Below are positions 23,961-31,440 of a stretch of DNA of 64,000 bases, one piece after another (the first letter of the stretch is position 1; the number at the start of each line of letters is the position of its first letter). This DNA comes from Paraburkholderia sp. D15 (GTDB lineage Bacteria; Pseudomonadota; Gammaproteobacteria; Burkholderiales; Burkholderiaceae): contig NZ_CP110395.1 in the NCBI RefSeq assembly GCF_029910215.1, positions 2,294,001 to 2,358,000 on the forward strand, written 5' to 3'. The position numbers were made by a program, and so were the translations under genes. The notes under the pieces are model-generated. The model was not told the origin of the DNA and did no database searches. It worked only from the letters and a program-made list of their open reading frames with translations.

Positions 23961-26135
23961 ATGACTCAGATGAACCCGCGCGGCGGACTGCAGGTCGCCG
24001 CCAACCTCGACCAGTTCGTCGAGACCGAAGCCCTGCCCGGCACCGGTCTGGACAGCGCAGCATTCTGGTCGGGTTTCGACGCCCTCGTGCACGAGCTGGC
24101 GCCCAAAAACCGCGCGCTGCTGGCCGAGCGCGACCGCCTGCAAACCGAACTCGACACCTGGCATCGCGCGCATCCCGGCCCGGTTCGCGATCTGCGAGCC
24201 TACCGCGCGTTTCTCGAAGGCATCGGCTACATCGTGCCGGCGCCTGCCAGTGTCAACGCCACGACCGACCACGTGGATACCGAAATCGCCGAACAGGCCG
24301 GCCCGCAGCTGGTGGTGCCGCTGTCGAACCAGCGCTACGCGCTGAACGCGGCGAACGCGCGCTGGGGCAGTCTGTACGACGCGCTGTACGGCACCGACGC
24401 GATACCCGAAACCGGCGGCGCGGAAAAACAGCAGGCCTTCAACCCGGTGCGCGGCGCCGCGGTGATCGCCTACGCACGCAAATTTCTCGACGAGGCCGCG
24501 CCGCTCGCGAACGGCTCGCACGCCGACGCGACCCGCTACAGCGTGGAAGCCGGCAAGCTGGTCGTCACGCTGAAGAACGGCACGAGCGAGTTGAAGACGC
24601 CCGCGCAGTTCATCGGCTATCAGGGCGAGGAAAGCGCGCCGTCGTCCGTGCTGCTCAAGCACAACGGTCTGCACTTCGACATCCAGATCGACGCGAACGA
24701 CTCGATCGGCAAGACCGACGCCGCGCACGTGAAGGACGTGGTGGTCGAAGCGGCGGTGAGCACGATCATCGACTGCGAGGATTCGGTCGCGGCCGTGGAT
24801 GCGGACGACAAGGTTCAGCTCTACCGCAACTGGCTCGGCCTGATGAACGGCGACCTCGCCGAGGAAGTCACGAAGAACGGCAAGACCTTCACGCGCCGTC
24901 TGAACGCTGACCGCGTGTACACGGCGGCGAACGGCACCGCGCCGGTGGTGCTGCATGGCCGCTCGCTGCTGTTCATCCGCAACGTCGGTCACCTGATGAC
25001 CAACCCGGCCGTGCTGACACGCGACGGCGCGGAGATTCCCGAAGGCATTCTGGACGCGGTGATCACCACGCTGTGCGCGCTGCACGATCGCAAGCATCAA
25101 CTGAACTCGCGCACCGGCTCGATCTACATCGTCAAGCCGAAGATGCACGGGCCGGTCGAAGTCGCCTTCGCGAGCGAGCTGTTCGCGCGCGTCGAAGACC
25201 TGCTGAAGCTGCCGCGCAACACGATCAAGATGGGCATCATGGACGAGGAGCGCCGCACCAGCGTGAACCTGCTCGCCTGTATCGCCGAAGCGTCGGAGCG
25301 TGTGGCGTTCATCAACACGGGTTTCCTCGACCGCACCGGCGACGAGATGCACAGCGCGATGGAAGCCGGCCCGATGATGCGCAAGGGCGACATGAAATCG
25401 AGCGCGTGGATCGCGGCGTACGAGCGCAGCAACGTGCTGGTCGGTTTGAACGCGGGCCTGCGCGGCCGCTCGCAGATCGGCAAGGGAATGTGGGCGATGC
25501 CCGACCTGATGCACGCGATGCTCGAACAGAAAATCGCGCATCCGAAGGCCGGCGCGAACACCGCATGGGTGCCCTCGCCGACCGCCGCGACGCTGCACGC
25601 GCTGCATTACCATCAGATCGACGTGCAGGCGGTTCAGCGCGAACTCGAACGCACGGACTACGCGGCGGTGCGTGACGAACTGCTCGATGGTCTGCTGACC
25701 ATCCCGGTGGTCGAAAAAGCGCAGTGGAGCGACGACGAGATCCGCAGCGAGATCGACAACAACGCGCAAGGCATTCTCGGTTACGTGGTGCGCTGGATCG
25801 ATCAGGGCGTGGGTTGCTCGAAGGTGCCGGACATTCACGACGTCGGTCTGATGGAAGACCGCGCGACGCTGCGTATTTCGAGCCAGCACATTGCCAACTG
25901 GCTGTATCACGGCGTGGTGCAGCGTGAGCTGGTCGAAGAGACGTTCAAGCGGATGGCGAAGGTCGTCGACGAACAGAACGCGGGCGATCCGCATTACAAG
26001 CCGATGGCGCCGGGGTTCGACACGATCGCGTTCAAGGCGGCGCAGGCGCTTGTGTTCGAAGGGCGTCAGCAGCCGAGCGGGTATACGGAACCGTTGCTGC
26101 ATAAGTTCCGGCTGGAGGTGAAGAAGCTGGGGTGA
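23961..26135 (+). CDS. glcB: Malate synthase G
   Basis: Monomeric malate synthase of 724 residues that condenses glyoxylate and acetyl-CoA to malate, consuming the glyoxylate formed by GlcDEF. Recognisable stretches: [16 protein letters not shown] in the TIM barrel, [26 protein letters not shown], and the C-terminal region with [17 protein letters not shown] containing the catalytic Asp area. Length is exactly that of isoform G. ATG 23961 is chosen because GGAGCAG sits 7 nt upstream; ATG 23949 is a possible alternative. Followed by a strong terminator. Confidence 0.97.
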   Translation: MTQMNPRGGLQVAANLDQFVETEALPGTGLDSAAFWSGFDALVHELAPKNRALLAERDRLQTELDTWHRAHPGPVRDLRAYRAFLEGIGYIVPAPASVNATTDHVDTEIAEQAGPQLVVPLSNQRYALNAANARWGSLYDALYGTDAIPETGGAEKQQAFNPVRGAAVIAYARKFLDEAAPLANGSHADATRYSVEAGKLVVTLKNGTSELKTPAQFIGYQGEESAPSSVLLKHNGLHFDIQIDANDSIGKTDAAHVKDVVVEAAVSTIIDCEDSVAAVDADDKVQLYRNWLGLMNGDLAEEVTKNGKTFTRRLNADRVYTAANGTAPVVLHGRSLLFIRNVGHLMTNPAVLTRDGAEIPEGILDAVITTLCALHDRKHQLNSRTGSIYIVKPKMHGPVEVAFASELFARVEDLLKLPRNTIKMGIMDEERRTSVNLLACIAEASERVAFINTGFLDRTGDEMHSAMEAGPMMRKGDMKSSAWIAAYERSNVLVGLNAGLRGRSQIGKGMWAMPDLMHAMLEQKIAHPKAGANTAWVPSPTAATLHALHYHQIDVQAVQRELERTDYAAVRDELLDGLLTIPVVEKAQWSDDEIRSEIDNNAQGILGYVVRWIDQGVGCSKVPDIHDVGLMEDRATLRISSQHIANWLYHGVVQRELVEETFKRMAKVVDEQNAGDPHYKPMAPGFDTIAFKAAQALVFEGRQQPSGYTEPLLHKFRLEVKKLG

Positions 26136-26192
26136 GGTTCGTTTTCGATCGGCCCGCGGGATGCGGGCTGGTTGAGGGATGGATTCGTTGGG

Positions 26193-26223
26193 AAAAGCGT
26201 CGCGGAGTTTGCGGCGCTTTTTT
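26193..26223 (+). terminator. Terminator of glc operon
   Basis: AAAAGCGTCGC, 7-nt loop, GCGGCGCTTTT: 11-bp stem with one G-U pair, continuing into TTTTTT. Located 58 nt after glcB. Confidence 0.88.
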
Positions 26224-26265
26224 GTTGGTGGTTGTGATTGGTATGTGGTGTGACTGGGATAGACG

Positions 26266-26502
26266 CTATCCCGTGGCGCCTCGCCACCAGAGATATGCCC
26301 CCGCCGAGCCCAACAACACAGCCGTAGCCGTATAGAAGACCGCCGGTTTTCGCAGCACGTCCCATTTGCCAGGCGTGGCAGTGTCTTCGTTGTCCAGGTC
26401 GTAAAAGTTGATGCCACGATCTTTCGATACGAGACTGACCAGCATCACACCGCCTGCCCCAACGAACAGCACAAGCAGAACTATTAGCAAAGCTGCAGTC
26501 AC
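26266..26502 (-). CDS. Small two-helix membrane protein, putative immunity protein
   Basis: 78 residues, unrecognised family. Residues 3-25 (MTAALLIVLLVLFVGAGG...) and about 55-75 (VFYTATAVLLGSAGAYLWW) are hydrophobic helices joined by a charged loop (DLDNEDTATPGKWDVL). It starts 10 nt after the stop of the glycine-zipper protein and is the last gene of a three-gene leftward unit headed by a PAAR protein. Small membrane proteins in this position are commonly immunity factors for membrane-targeting T6SS toxins; that role is inferred from position and topology only. Confidence 0.65.
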   Translation of the reverse strand: MTAALLIVLLVLFVGAGGVMLVSLVSKDRGINFYDLDNEDTATPGKWDVLRKPAVFYTATAVLLGSAGAYLWWRGATG

Positions 26503-26512
26503 CTCGAATCCC

Positions 26513-27298
26513 TCACTTTTTCATCCACTGCATGAACTCGTCCAGCTCGTCCTGATAGGCATCGTTTGTCAGTTGCCCGATCATACCGCCGGCATTACTT
26601 CCGATGTAGACCAACGCCACCGCGCAAAGCGGTTCGGCCGGCCCACAGACAAACGACACGCCAAACCCGGCGATACCACCACCGACCATCCCTCCCGCGA
26701 CAATACTTCCCTGTCTGGCCATTTCCTTGATCTTGTTCTTCGCTCCAATGATCTCTCCAGTGGCGAGAATAGCAGTCACAAGCAGGAATACGTTCCCCCT
26801 CACTCTAAGTTTTCTAATATCCGAATTAACAGTGTCATTCCCCCTGCCGGACGATTTTACGACCTCGTAATAAACAGCCCCCCGCTCCGCAGTAGTCAAT
26901 TCCGTGAAATTCTTGCGAAATTGAATTTGCGAGTATTTGTTTAGATAATAATCGAATCCACGAGCATCGAGTTTGACAACCTCTGCCCGGGCGACTCCTA
27001 CTGCAGACGTATATTTTCGATATTCAATGAATAGTTTATCCCTCAATTGATTGCAGAAAATAGCACCATCCTTAACGGACATATTCCCAGCATCAACATC
27101 CTTCCTGACCTCACTCGATATTTCAGCGATATGAGCCATATATCTCTTTCGAGTGGCGGCATCTTTGATCGCATCACTTCCAAATTTCGTCGCTATGGCC
27201 TCCCAATTCGAAATTGCTGCTTCAAGGAGAGCATTGGGGAGTCGATGTTTTTTCTGGGCCTCATAGGGGCCATCAAAACTGATTTGAACGCTCGTCAT
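26513..27298 (-). CDS. Glycine-zipper membrane protein, putative T6SS pore-forming effector
   Basis: 261 residues, family not recognised. The N-terminal 165 residues are helical and charged with few Gly. Then VFLLVTAILATGEIIGA forms a probable membrane segment near 170, and GSIVAGGMVGGGIAGFGVSF plus VALVYIGSNAGGMIG form a glycine-zipper hairpin near 195-240, as in pore-forming toxins such as Tse4-like effectors. The short C-terminus (DELDEFMQWMKK) is amphipathic. It begins 3 nt after the PAAR gene stop and precedes a small membrane protein. Base composition is clearly AT-richer than the flanking operons, suggesting transfer. Toxin activity is inference. Confidence 0.6.
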   Translation of the reverse strand: MTSVQISFDGPYEAQKKHRLPNALLEAAISNWEAIATKFGSDAIKDAATRKRYMAHIAEISSEVRKDVDAGNMSVKDGAIFCNQLRDKLFIEYRKYTSAVGVARAEVVKLDARGFDYYLNKYSQIQFRKNFTELTTAERGAVYYEVVKSSGRGNDTVNSDIRKLRVRGNVFLLVTAILATGEIIGAKNKIKEMARQGSIVAGGMVGGGIAGFGVSFVCGPAEPLCAVALVYIGSNAGGMIGQLTNDAYQDELDEFMQWMKK

Positions 27299-27301
27299 AT
27301 T

Positions 27302-27880
27302 TCAGCGCGCCATCGCGCCAAGCAGGCAATCAATTACCGATCCGGACGGCATCCGATACTCCACCGCTATCTCAACCTTATTGCACAGCGTTGAATCTGA
27401 TCGCTCGAAATGGACGACGTTTTCAGAATCGAACGTCCCTTCCTCAACCGAGCCATCCGCGAAGTGGGCCCGACACACCAAGCCTTCACAGTTAGCTTCC
27501 TCGCCAAGATCGAAGCGTATCCAATGAGTGGACAGCGTCGGATGAATTAAAGAAACACCATCGGGGCCGAATCCCATATCAGCAAGTTCACGTGCCTCAA
27601 AACTCATCGTCATGTCTGATTGGGAAGCCAGCATGACGGGAAACGGATAACAGCCACAAGCGCACAAATCCCCCTCCAGCGCCGCCTGTTTCCCCATCAG
27701 GTTTCCAGGCCAACGCGGCCCTCTCGCAACGATTGTTCCGGTGGAGCGGCAAATCGGGCAATCGATAGGCGCTCCCAAATAAGTTAGATTGGTTCCATCG
27801 TGAGTCATGAGCGGAATGCCATCTGTTACTGCGCCGCCCGAAGAGGATTGATCACCAACTTTCAGATAGCTACGTTTCAT
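27302..27880 (-). CDS. PAAR domain protein (type VI secretion spike tip) with C-terminal extension
   Basis: 192 residues from ATG 27880 (GAGG upstream; a longer start at 27907 is less likely). Residues 1-85 form a PAAR domain of the SSSGGAVTDG class, with APIDCPICRSTGTIV, GKQAALEGDLCACGCYP and PVMLASQS. The remaining 100 residues (THWIRFDLGEEANCEGLVC... SVIDCLLGAMAR) form a beta-rich extension of unknown function. PAAR proteins cap the VgrG spike and carry effectors into target cells. No vgrG, chaperone or T6SS core gene is nearby, so this is an orphan PAAR unit delivering the downstream protein in trans or by association. Confidence 0.85.
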   Translation of the reverse strand: MKRSYLKVGDQSSSGGAVTDGIPLMTHDGTNLTYLGAPIDCPICRSTGTIVARGPRWPGNLMGKQAALEGDLCACGCYPFPVMLASQSDMTMSFEARELADMGFGPDGVSLIHPTLSTHWIRFDLGEEANCEGLVCRAHFADGSVEEGTFDSENVVHFERSDSTLCNKVEIAVEYRMPSGSVIDCLLGAMAR

Positions 27881-28172
27881 CGCGAACCTCGGAAATCGAT
27901 TTCGCAAAAGTTACCGCAATATTATCGGTGCAAGCAAATAATATTTTGTCAAAATTCTAGATCGTCTCGATTTCAAGTCAGACGCGCAAGACCACATAAG
28001 TAAATTCCCAACCAGCCTTATTTTTAAACCAAAAATACAAGACACTTCTTACGCAAGATAATTTATTTAGACAAAAAACACGCCGCCATATGGAATAAAT
28101 TTTTAATGCACTTGAAAAAATTTACGCGAGACGTACTTTTCAAATATCAACTATCAACGGTAGATGCCCCCC
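27881..28172. other. AT-rich gene-free upstream region of the PAAR unit
   Basis: About 290 bp with strongly elevated A+T (runs such as AATAATATTTTGTC and TTTATTTAGAC). It holds the promoter of the PAAR unit on the minus strand. No ORF or repeat recognised; composition suggests acquired, possibly H-NS-silenced DNA. Confidence 0.6.
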
Positions 28173-28206
28173 AAAAAAAACGGGCACCGCATCAAGCGGT
28201 GCCCGT
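28173..28206 (-). terminator. Terminator of galU
   Basis: Perfect 11-bp stem ACGGGCACCGC/GCGGTGCCCGT with 5-nt loop, followed on the minus strand by eight U (28180-28173). About 150 nt after the galU stop. Confidence 0.9.
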
Positions 28207-28354
28207 CCGAAAAAGCGCAAAACCGCTGCGCGTTGCTTCTGCGTGATGCACTCAACAAAGCGGCGGGCGTCGCCGCGGACCATCACCAACCCGCGCCCGC
28301 CATCGCCCCCGCTTCAAACCTGAAACCACCCACTCTCAAGCGCGCAAAACGCAC

Positions 28355-29275
28355 TCAAGCCGCTTCGGCCGTCAACTGCGCAGCGGCATTGACCTGCTGC
28401 CCGTTGCTCTGCAGATAGCTCTGCAGATAAGCCTCGAAATCCGCCTTCACTTCCGGATGGCGCAGCGCGAACTCCACCGTCGCCTTCAGATATCCCAGCT
28501 TGCTGCCGCAATCGAAGCGCGTCCCGAAGTAGCGATACGCGAGCACCTGCTCTTCAGTCAGCAGCGACTGCACCGCGTCGGTCAGTTGCAGCTCGCCGCC
28601 CGCGCCCGGCTTCAGCGCGCGGATATGCTTGAAGATCGTCGGCATCAGCACGTAACGCCCGACCACGCCCAGGTTCGACGGCGCCTTGTCCGGCGCCGGC
28701 TTCTCGACGATGCCCGACAGCTTGATCACGTTGTCCTCCCACTCGCGGCCATCCACCACGCCGTACGAGCGGCTATCCTCGCGCGCGATCGTCTCCACGC
28801 CGATCACCGAGCTGTGATAGTGGTTGAACGTATCGACCAGCTGGCTCATCACCGGCTTCGAGCTGTGCAGCAGATCGTCCGCGAGAATCACGGCGAACGG
28901 GCTCTCGCCCACCAGCTTCTCCGCGCACAGCACCGCGTGACCGAGGCCGAGCGCTTCGGCCTGGCGCACGTAGAAACAGTCGACGTTCGCCGGCTTGATG
29001 CTGCGCACCAGATCCAGCAGCTTCTGCTTGTTGCGCGCCTCGAGTTCCGCTTCGATCTCGTAGGACTTGTCGAAGTGATCTTCGATCGCGCGCTTGCTGC
29101 GCCCCGTCACGAAGATCATCTCGGTGATGCCGGCGGCAATCGCTTCCTCGACCGCATACTGAATCAGCGGCTTGTCGACGATGGGCAGCATTTCCTTAGG
29201 ACTTGCCTTGGTAGCCGGCAGGAATCGTGTCCCGAGGCCCGCTACGGGAAACACGGCTTTGGTGACTTTCAGCAT
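28355..29275 (-). CDS. galU: UTP-glucose-1-phosphate uridylyltransferase
   Basis: Makes UDP-glucose from UTP and glucose-1-phosphate; 306 residues from ATG 29275 (MLKVTKAVFPVAGLGTRFLP). The nucleotide-binding GLGTRFLPATKASPKEMLP and the VDKPLIQYAVEEA segment are diagnostic, with the active-site FVTGRSKRAIEDHFD and GDDLL-type (LADDLLHS) motifs. In the cepacian locus of Burkholderia the equivalent gene is bceT; UDP-glucose feeds both BceB and BceC here. Two ATGs upstream at 29290 and 29284 are possible but have weaker ribosome sites. Followed by a strong terminator. Confidence 0.95.
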   Translation of the reverse strand: MLKVTKAVFPVAGLGTRFLPATKASPKEMLPIVDKPLIQYAVEEAIAAGITEMIFVTGRSKRAIEDHFDKSYEIEAELEARNKQKLLDLVRSIKPANVDCFYVRQAEALGLGHAVLCAEKLVGESPFAVILADDLLHSSKPVMSQLVDTFNHYHSSVIGVETIAREDSRSYGVVDGREWEDNVIKLSGIVEKPAPDKAPSNLGVVGRYVLMPTIFKHIRALKPGAGGELQLTDAVQSLLTEEQVLAYRYFGTRFDCGSKLGYLKATVEFALRHPEVKADFEAYLQSYLQSNGQQVNAAAQLTAEAA

Positions 29276-29594
29276 GGTAGGCATTCCCACATCGGTTAGA
29301 AATTAGTGTGTTCGCGGGCCTGGCGGCCAATCGATATCGCCGGCAAGACTAGCAAAGAAATCGAATGGCTTCACCCGTGAAATTTTTTTCGTATCGAATA
29401 AATAATTGGATTGGATTTCGATGTGCCGCATCGTGATAAACAGGCAGCAACAATTACGCACCGCAATCGAATTATTTTTCTGAAAAACCGAAAAACTTAC
29501 GTATCCAGGCCATCGCCATCCGGCTTGGGTTCACGTCCGGCGCAACCCGCCACGCGGCGCGGCGGGCCGCCGCTCAACCCGGTAATGGGGCATT
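29276..29594. other. Gene-free region upstream of galU
   Basis: About 320 bp, AT-rich on the galU side (AATTTTTTTCGTATCGAATAA), expected to contain the galU promoter on the minus strand. No ORF, hairpin or repeat recognised with confidence. Confidence 0.5.
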
Positions 29595-29738
29595 TCATTC
29601 GTTTTCATCGAGCTGCGGCAGCTTGCCCGGATTCATCCGGTGACGGCGGATAGGCTCGTTGCGCAACGCCTCCCGGTAAGCGGAAGCGGCGACAAGGAGC
29701 AGCAGCACGGCAATGCCGGCGAGTAAATGCAGGTTCAT
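29595..29738 (-). CDS. Small single-span membrane protein (47 aa)
   Basis: Short gene read from the sequence: MNLHLLAGIAVLLLLVAASA, then a basic segment YREALRNEPIRRHR and an acidic C-terminus ending LPQLDENE. The first 20 residues form one hydrophobic helix with the charged tail outside it, topology of a small inner-membrane or membrane-anchored peptide. GAGGTGA lies 6 nt before ATG 29738, good support for translation. Unrecognised family; lies between galU and an EPS acyltransferase, on the galU strand. Confidence 0.55.
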   Translation of the reverse strand: MNLHLLAGIAVLLLLVAASAYREALRNEPIRRHRMNPGKLPQLDENE

Positions 29739-30028
29739 GACTTCACCTCGTCTGAAGAGAATCCGTCACTAAAAGTAGCATGACAAAAGCAGCAAATAAT
29801 TCACGGCGCTATCTGCTTATGCTCAATTACAATTCGTCACAAAATCGCGGGCTTATTTAATTCACCACGCAATTTTTTAGCGATTTTTTTGCCGCCCCGC
29901 TGCACTAGCATGTGATGCGGCACCTGCGTGACCGCCTCCGTTAGTGCACGCCCGTGCGCGACACCCGACGCCCCGCGTCCGTCACGCACCTGCCTTCCAT
30001 TCCAAACGACAAAGACCGAGGACCGCGC
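29739..30028. other. AT-rich promoter region before acyltransferase
   Basis: About 290 bp with AT-rich blocks (AAAGCAGCAAATAATTC, TTTATTTAATTC, CAATTTTTTAGCGATTTTT). Probable promoter of the rightward acyltransferase gene and of the small membrane protein on the other strand. No gene seen. Confidence 0.5.
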
Positions 30029-31279
30029 ATGAGCGACCCCGCCCTGGATGCCGCCGGCGCATCCCTGCCTTCCCTGCCCAACGCTTCCGCCCGCGCGCCG
30101 CACACCGCACGCGCGCCCGCCGATGCGCACGCCGTCAGCGCCGGCAAGGAACACGTGATCGACGCGATGCGCGGGTTCGCCGCGCTGCTGGTCGCCTATT
30201 TCCACTGCCGCCAGATCGAGTGGGTCGGCATGCAGGCGTTTCATCAAAGCGCCGGCCACGGCTTCAGCCTCGACAAGCTGGCCGCGTATCTGACCTTCCC
30301 GATCGCGTGGGGCTCGGCCGGCGTGCCGATTTTCTTCGTGATCAGCGGCTATTGCATTCATCGCGGCGGCGCGCTGAAGCTCGCCGCCAATCCGGCCTAC
30401 CGGCTCGACACGGGCAATTTCTGGGTGCGCCGCTTCGCGCGCATCTACCCGGTGCTGCTCGCGGCGCTCGTGCTGACGCTCGCGCTCGACTGGTTCAGCC
30501 TGCAATTGCCGCCGGTCAGCCACAAGATCCGCGAGATCGGCTGGCAGGCGTTTCTCGTCAACCTGTTCTCGCTGCAAGGCGTGGCGGGCAAGACCTACGG
30601 CTCGAACGGCGCGCTCTGGACGCTGTCGCTCGAAGTGCAGTTCTATGCGATCTATCCGCTGCTGTTCGCGCTGCGCCGCCGTATCGGCATGACGAACGTG
30701 CTGGCGGCGATCGCGGTCGTCAACGTCGTATCGGCGTTCGCGCTCGAACGTCACGATATCCAGTTCTTCACGTCGTACTGGTTCTCGTGGACGCTTGGCG
30801 CGTGGATCGCGGACGTCAAGGTGCATGCAAACCTCCATGCCCAAGCCGGCGCCCAGCCCGGCGCGCGCTCGCCGGCTTGGCTCTACGCGCTCGCCGTGCT
30901 GTTCATCGCGCTCGGCTGCGCGGCGTTCCACTTCGGGCAGTACGGCGCGTTCCAGTTCTGGGCGATCGGTTTCGCGTTCTATCTGTACAAGGCGCTCGAC
31001 CGCGGCAACGCCGGCCGGCGCGAATCGTGGGGCACGCGTGTGCTGTCGCGCTTCGGCGACTTCAGCTTCTCGCTGTACCTGATCCACCTGCCGATCTTCG
31101 TGCTGCTGTCGTCGCTGCTCTACCGCTCGGCGTTGCAGATGACGATCTGGCCGTCGTTCGCCTACATGCTGGTGGCGATTCCCGTCGCGTACGTGTTCTA
31201 CCGGCTGGTGGAATTGCCCGCGATGAAATGGTCGGCAAGCTTCAAGCCGAAGCACGGCGGCGCGGCGAGCCAGGCTTGA
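30029..31279 (+). CDS. Acyltransferase 3 family protein (EPS acylation, BceS-like)
   Basis: OafA/YrhL-type membrane acyltransferase of 416 residues. The catalytic EHVIDAMRGFAALLVAYFH motif (His in the first helix region) and about ten membrane segments are visible; SLEVQFYAIYPLLFAL is the conserved acceptor-site helix. ATG 30029 is set by GAGGA; the upstream in-frame start would add an Arg-rich leader. Located within the exopolysaccharide locus, where Burkholderia carries acyltransferases bceO, bceS and bceU that acetylate cepacian; which one this is equivalent to is not certain, but position next to galU suggests bceS. Confidence 0.88.
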   Translation: MSDPALDAAGASLPSLPNASARAPHTARAPADAHAVSAGKEHVIDAMRGFAALLVAYFHCRQIEWVGMQAFHQSAGHGFSLDKLAAYLTFPIAWGSAGVPIFFVISGYCIHRGGALKLAANPAYRLDTGNFWVRRFARIYPVLLAALVLTLALDWFSLQLPPVSHKIREIGWQAFLVNLFSLQGVAGKTYGSNGALWTLSLEVQFYAIYPLLFALRRRIGMTNVLAAIAVVNVVSAFALERHDIQFFTSYWFSWTLGAWIADVKVHANLHAQAGAQPGARSPAWLYALAVLFIALGCAAFHFGQYGAFQFWAIGFAFYLYKALDRGNAGRRESWGTRVLSRFGDFSFSLYLIHLPIFVLLSSLLYRSALQMTIWPSFAYMLVAIPVAYVFYRLVELPAMKWSASFKPKHGGAASQA

Positions 31280-31324
31280 ATCCGGCGACACCGGCAACGC
31301 GCCGGCAACAAAAAATCCCGCGAT

Positions 31325-31362
31325 AAAAAAAACGGAGCGAGGGTCGAAAGACTTTCGCTCCG
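31325..31362 (-). terminator. Terminator of the bceQ-bceR transcript
   Basis: CGGAGCGA (31333-31340) and TCGCTCCG (31355-31362) pair as an 8-bp stem, followed on the minus strand by eight U. About 80 nt after the leftward glycosyltransferase gene. Confidence 0.8.
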
Positions 31363-31410
31363 CTGCGCCAGCGGCGGGAACTGGCCAGATCCCCGCCTCC
31401 ATCCTCGCGT

Positions 31411-31440
31411 GAAACCCGCTGAAACCCGCTGAAACCCGCT
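31411..31440. repeat. 10-bp tandem repeat x3
   Basis: GAAACCCGCT repeated three times perfectly, abutting the stop codon of the double glycosyltransferase gene. Lies between that stop and its terminator. Confidence 0.9.
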
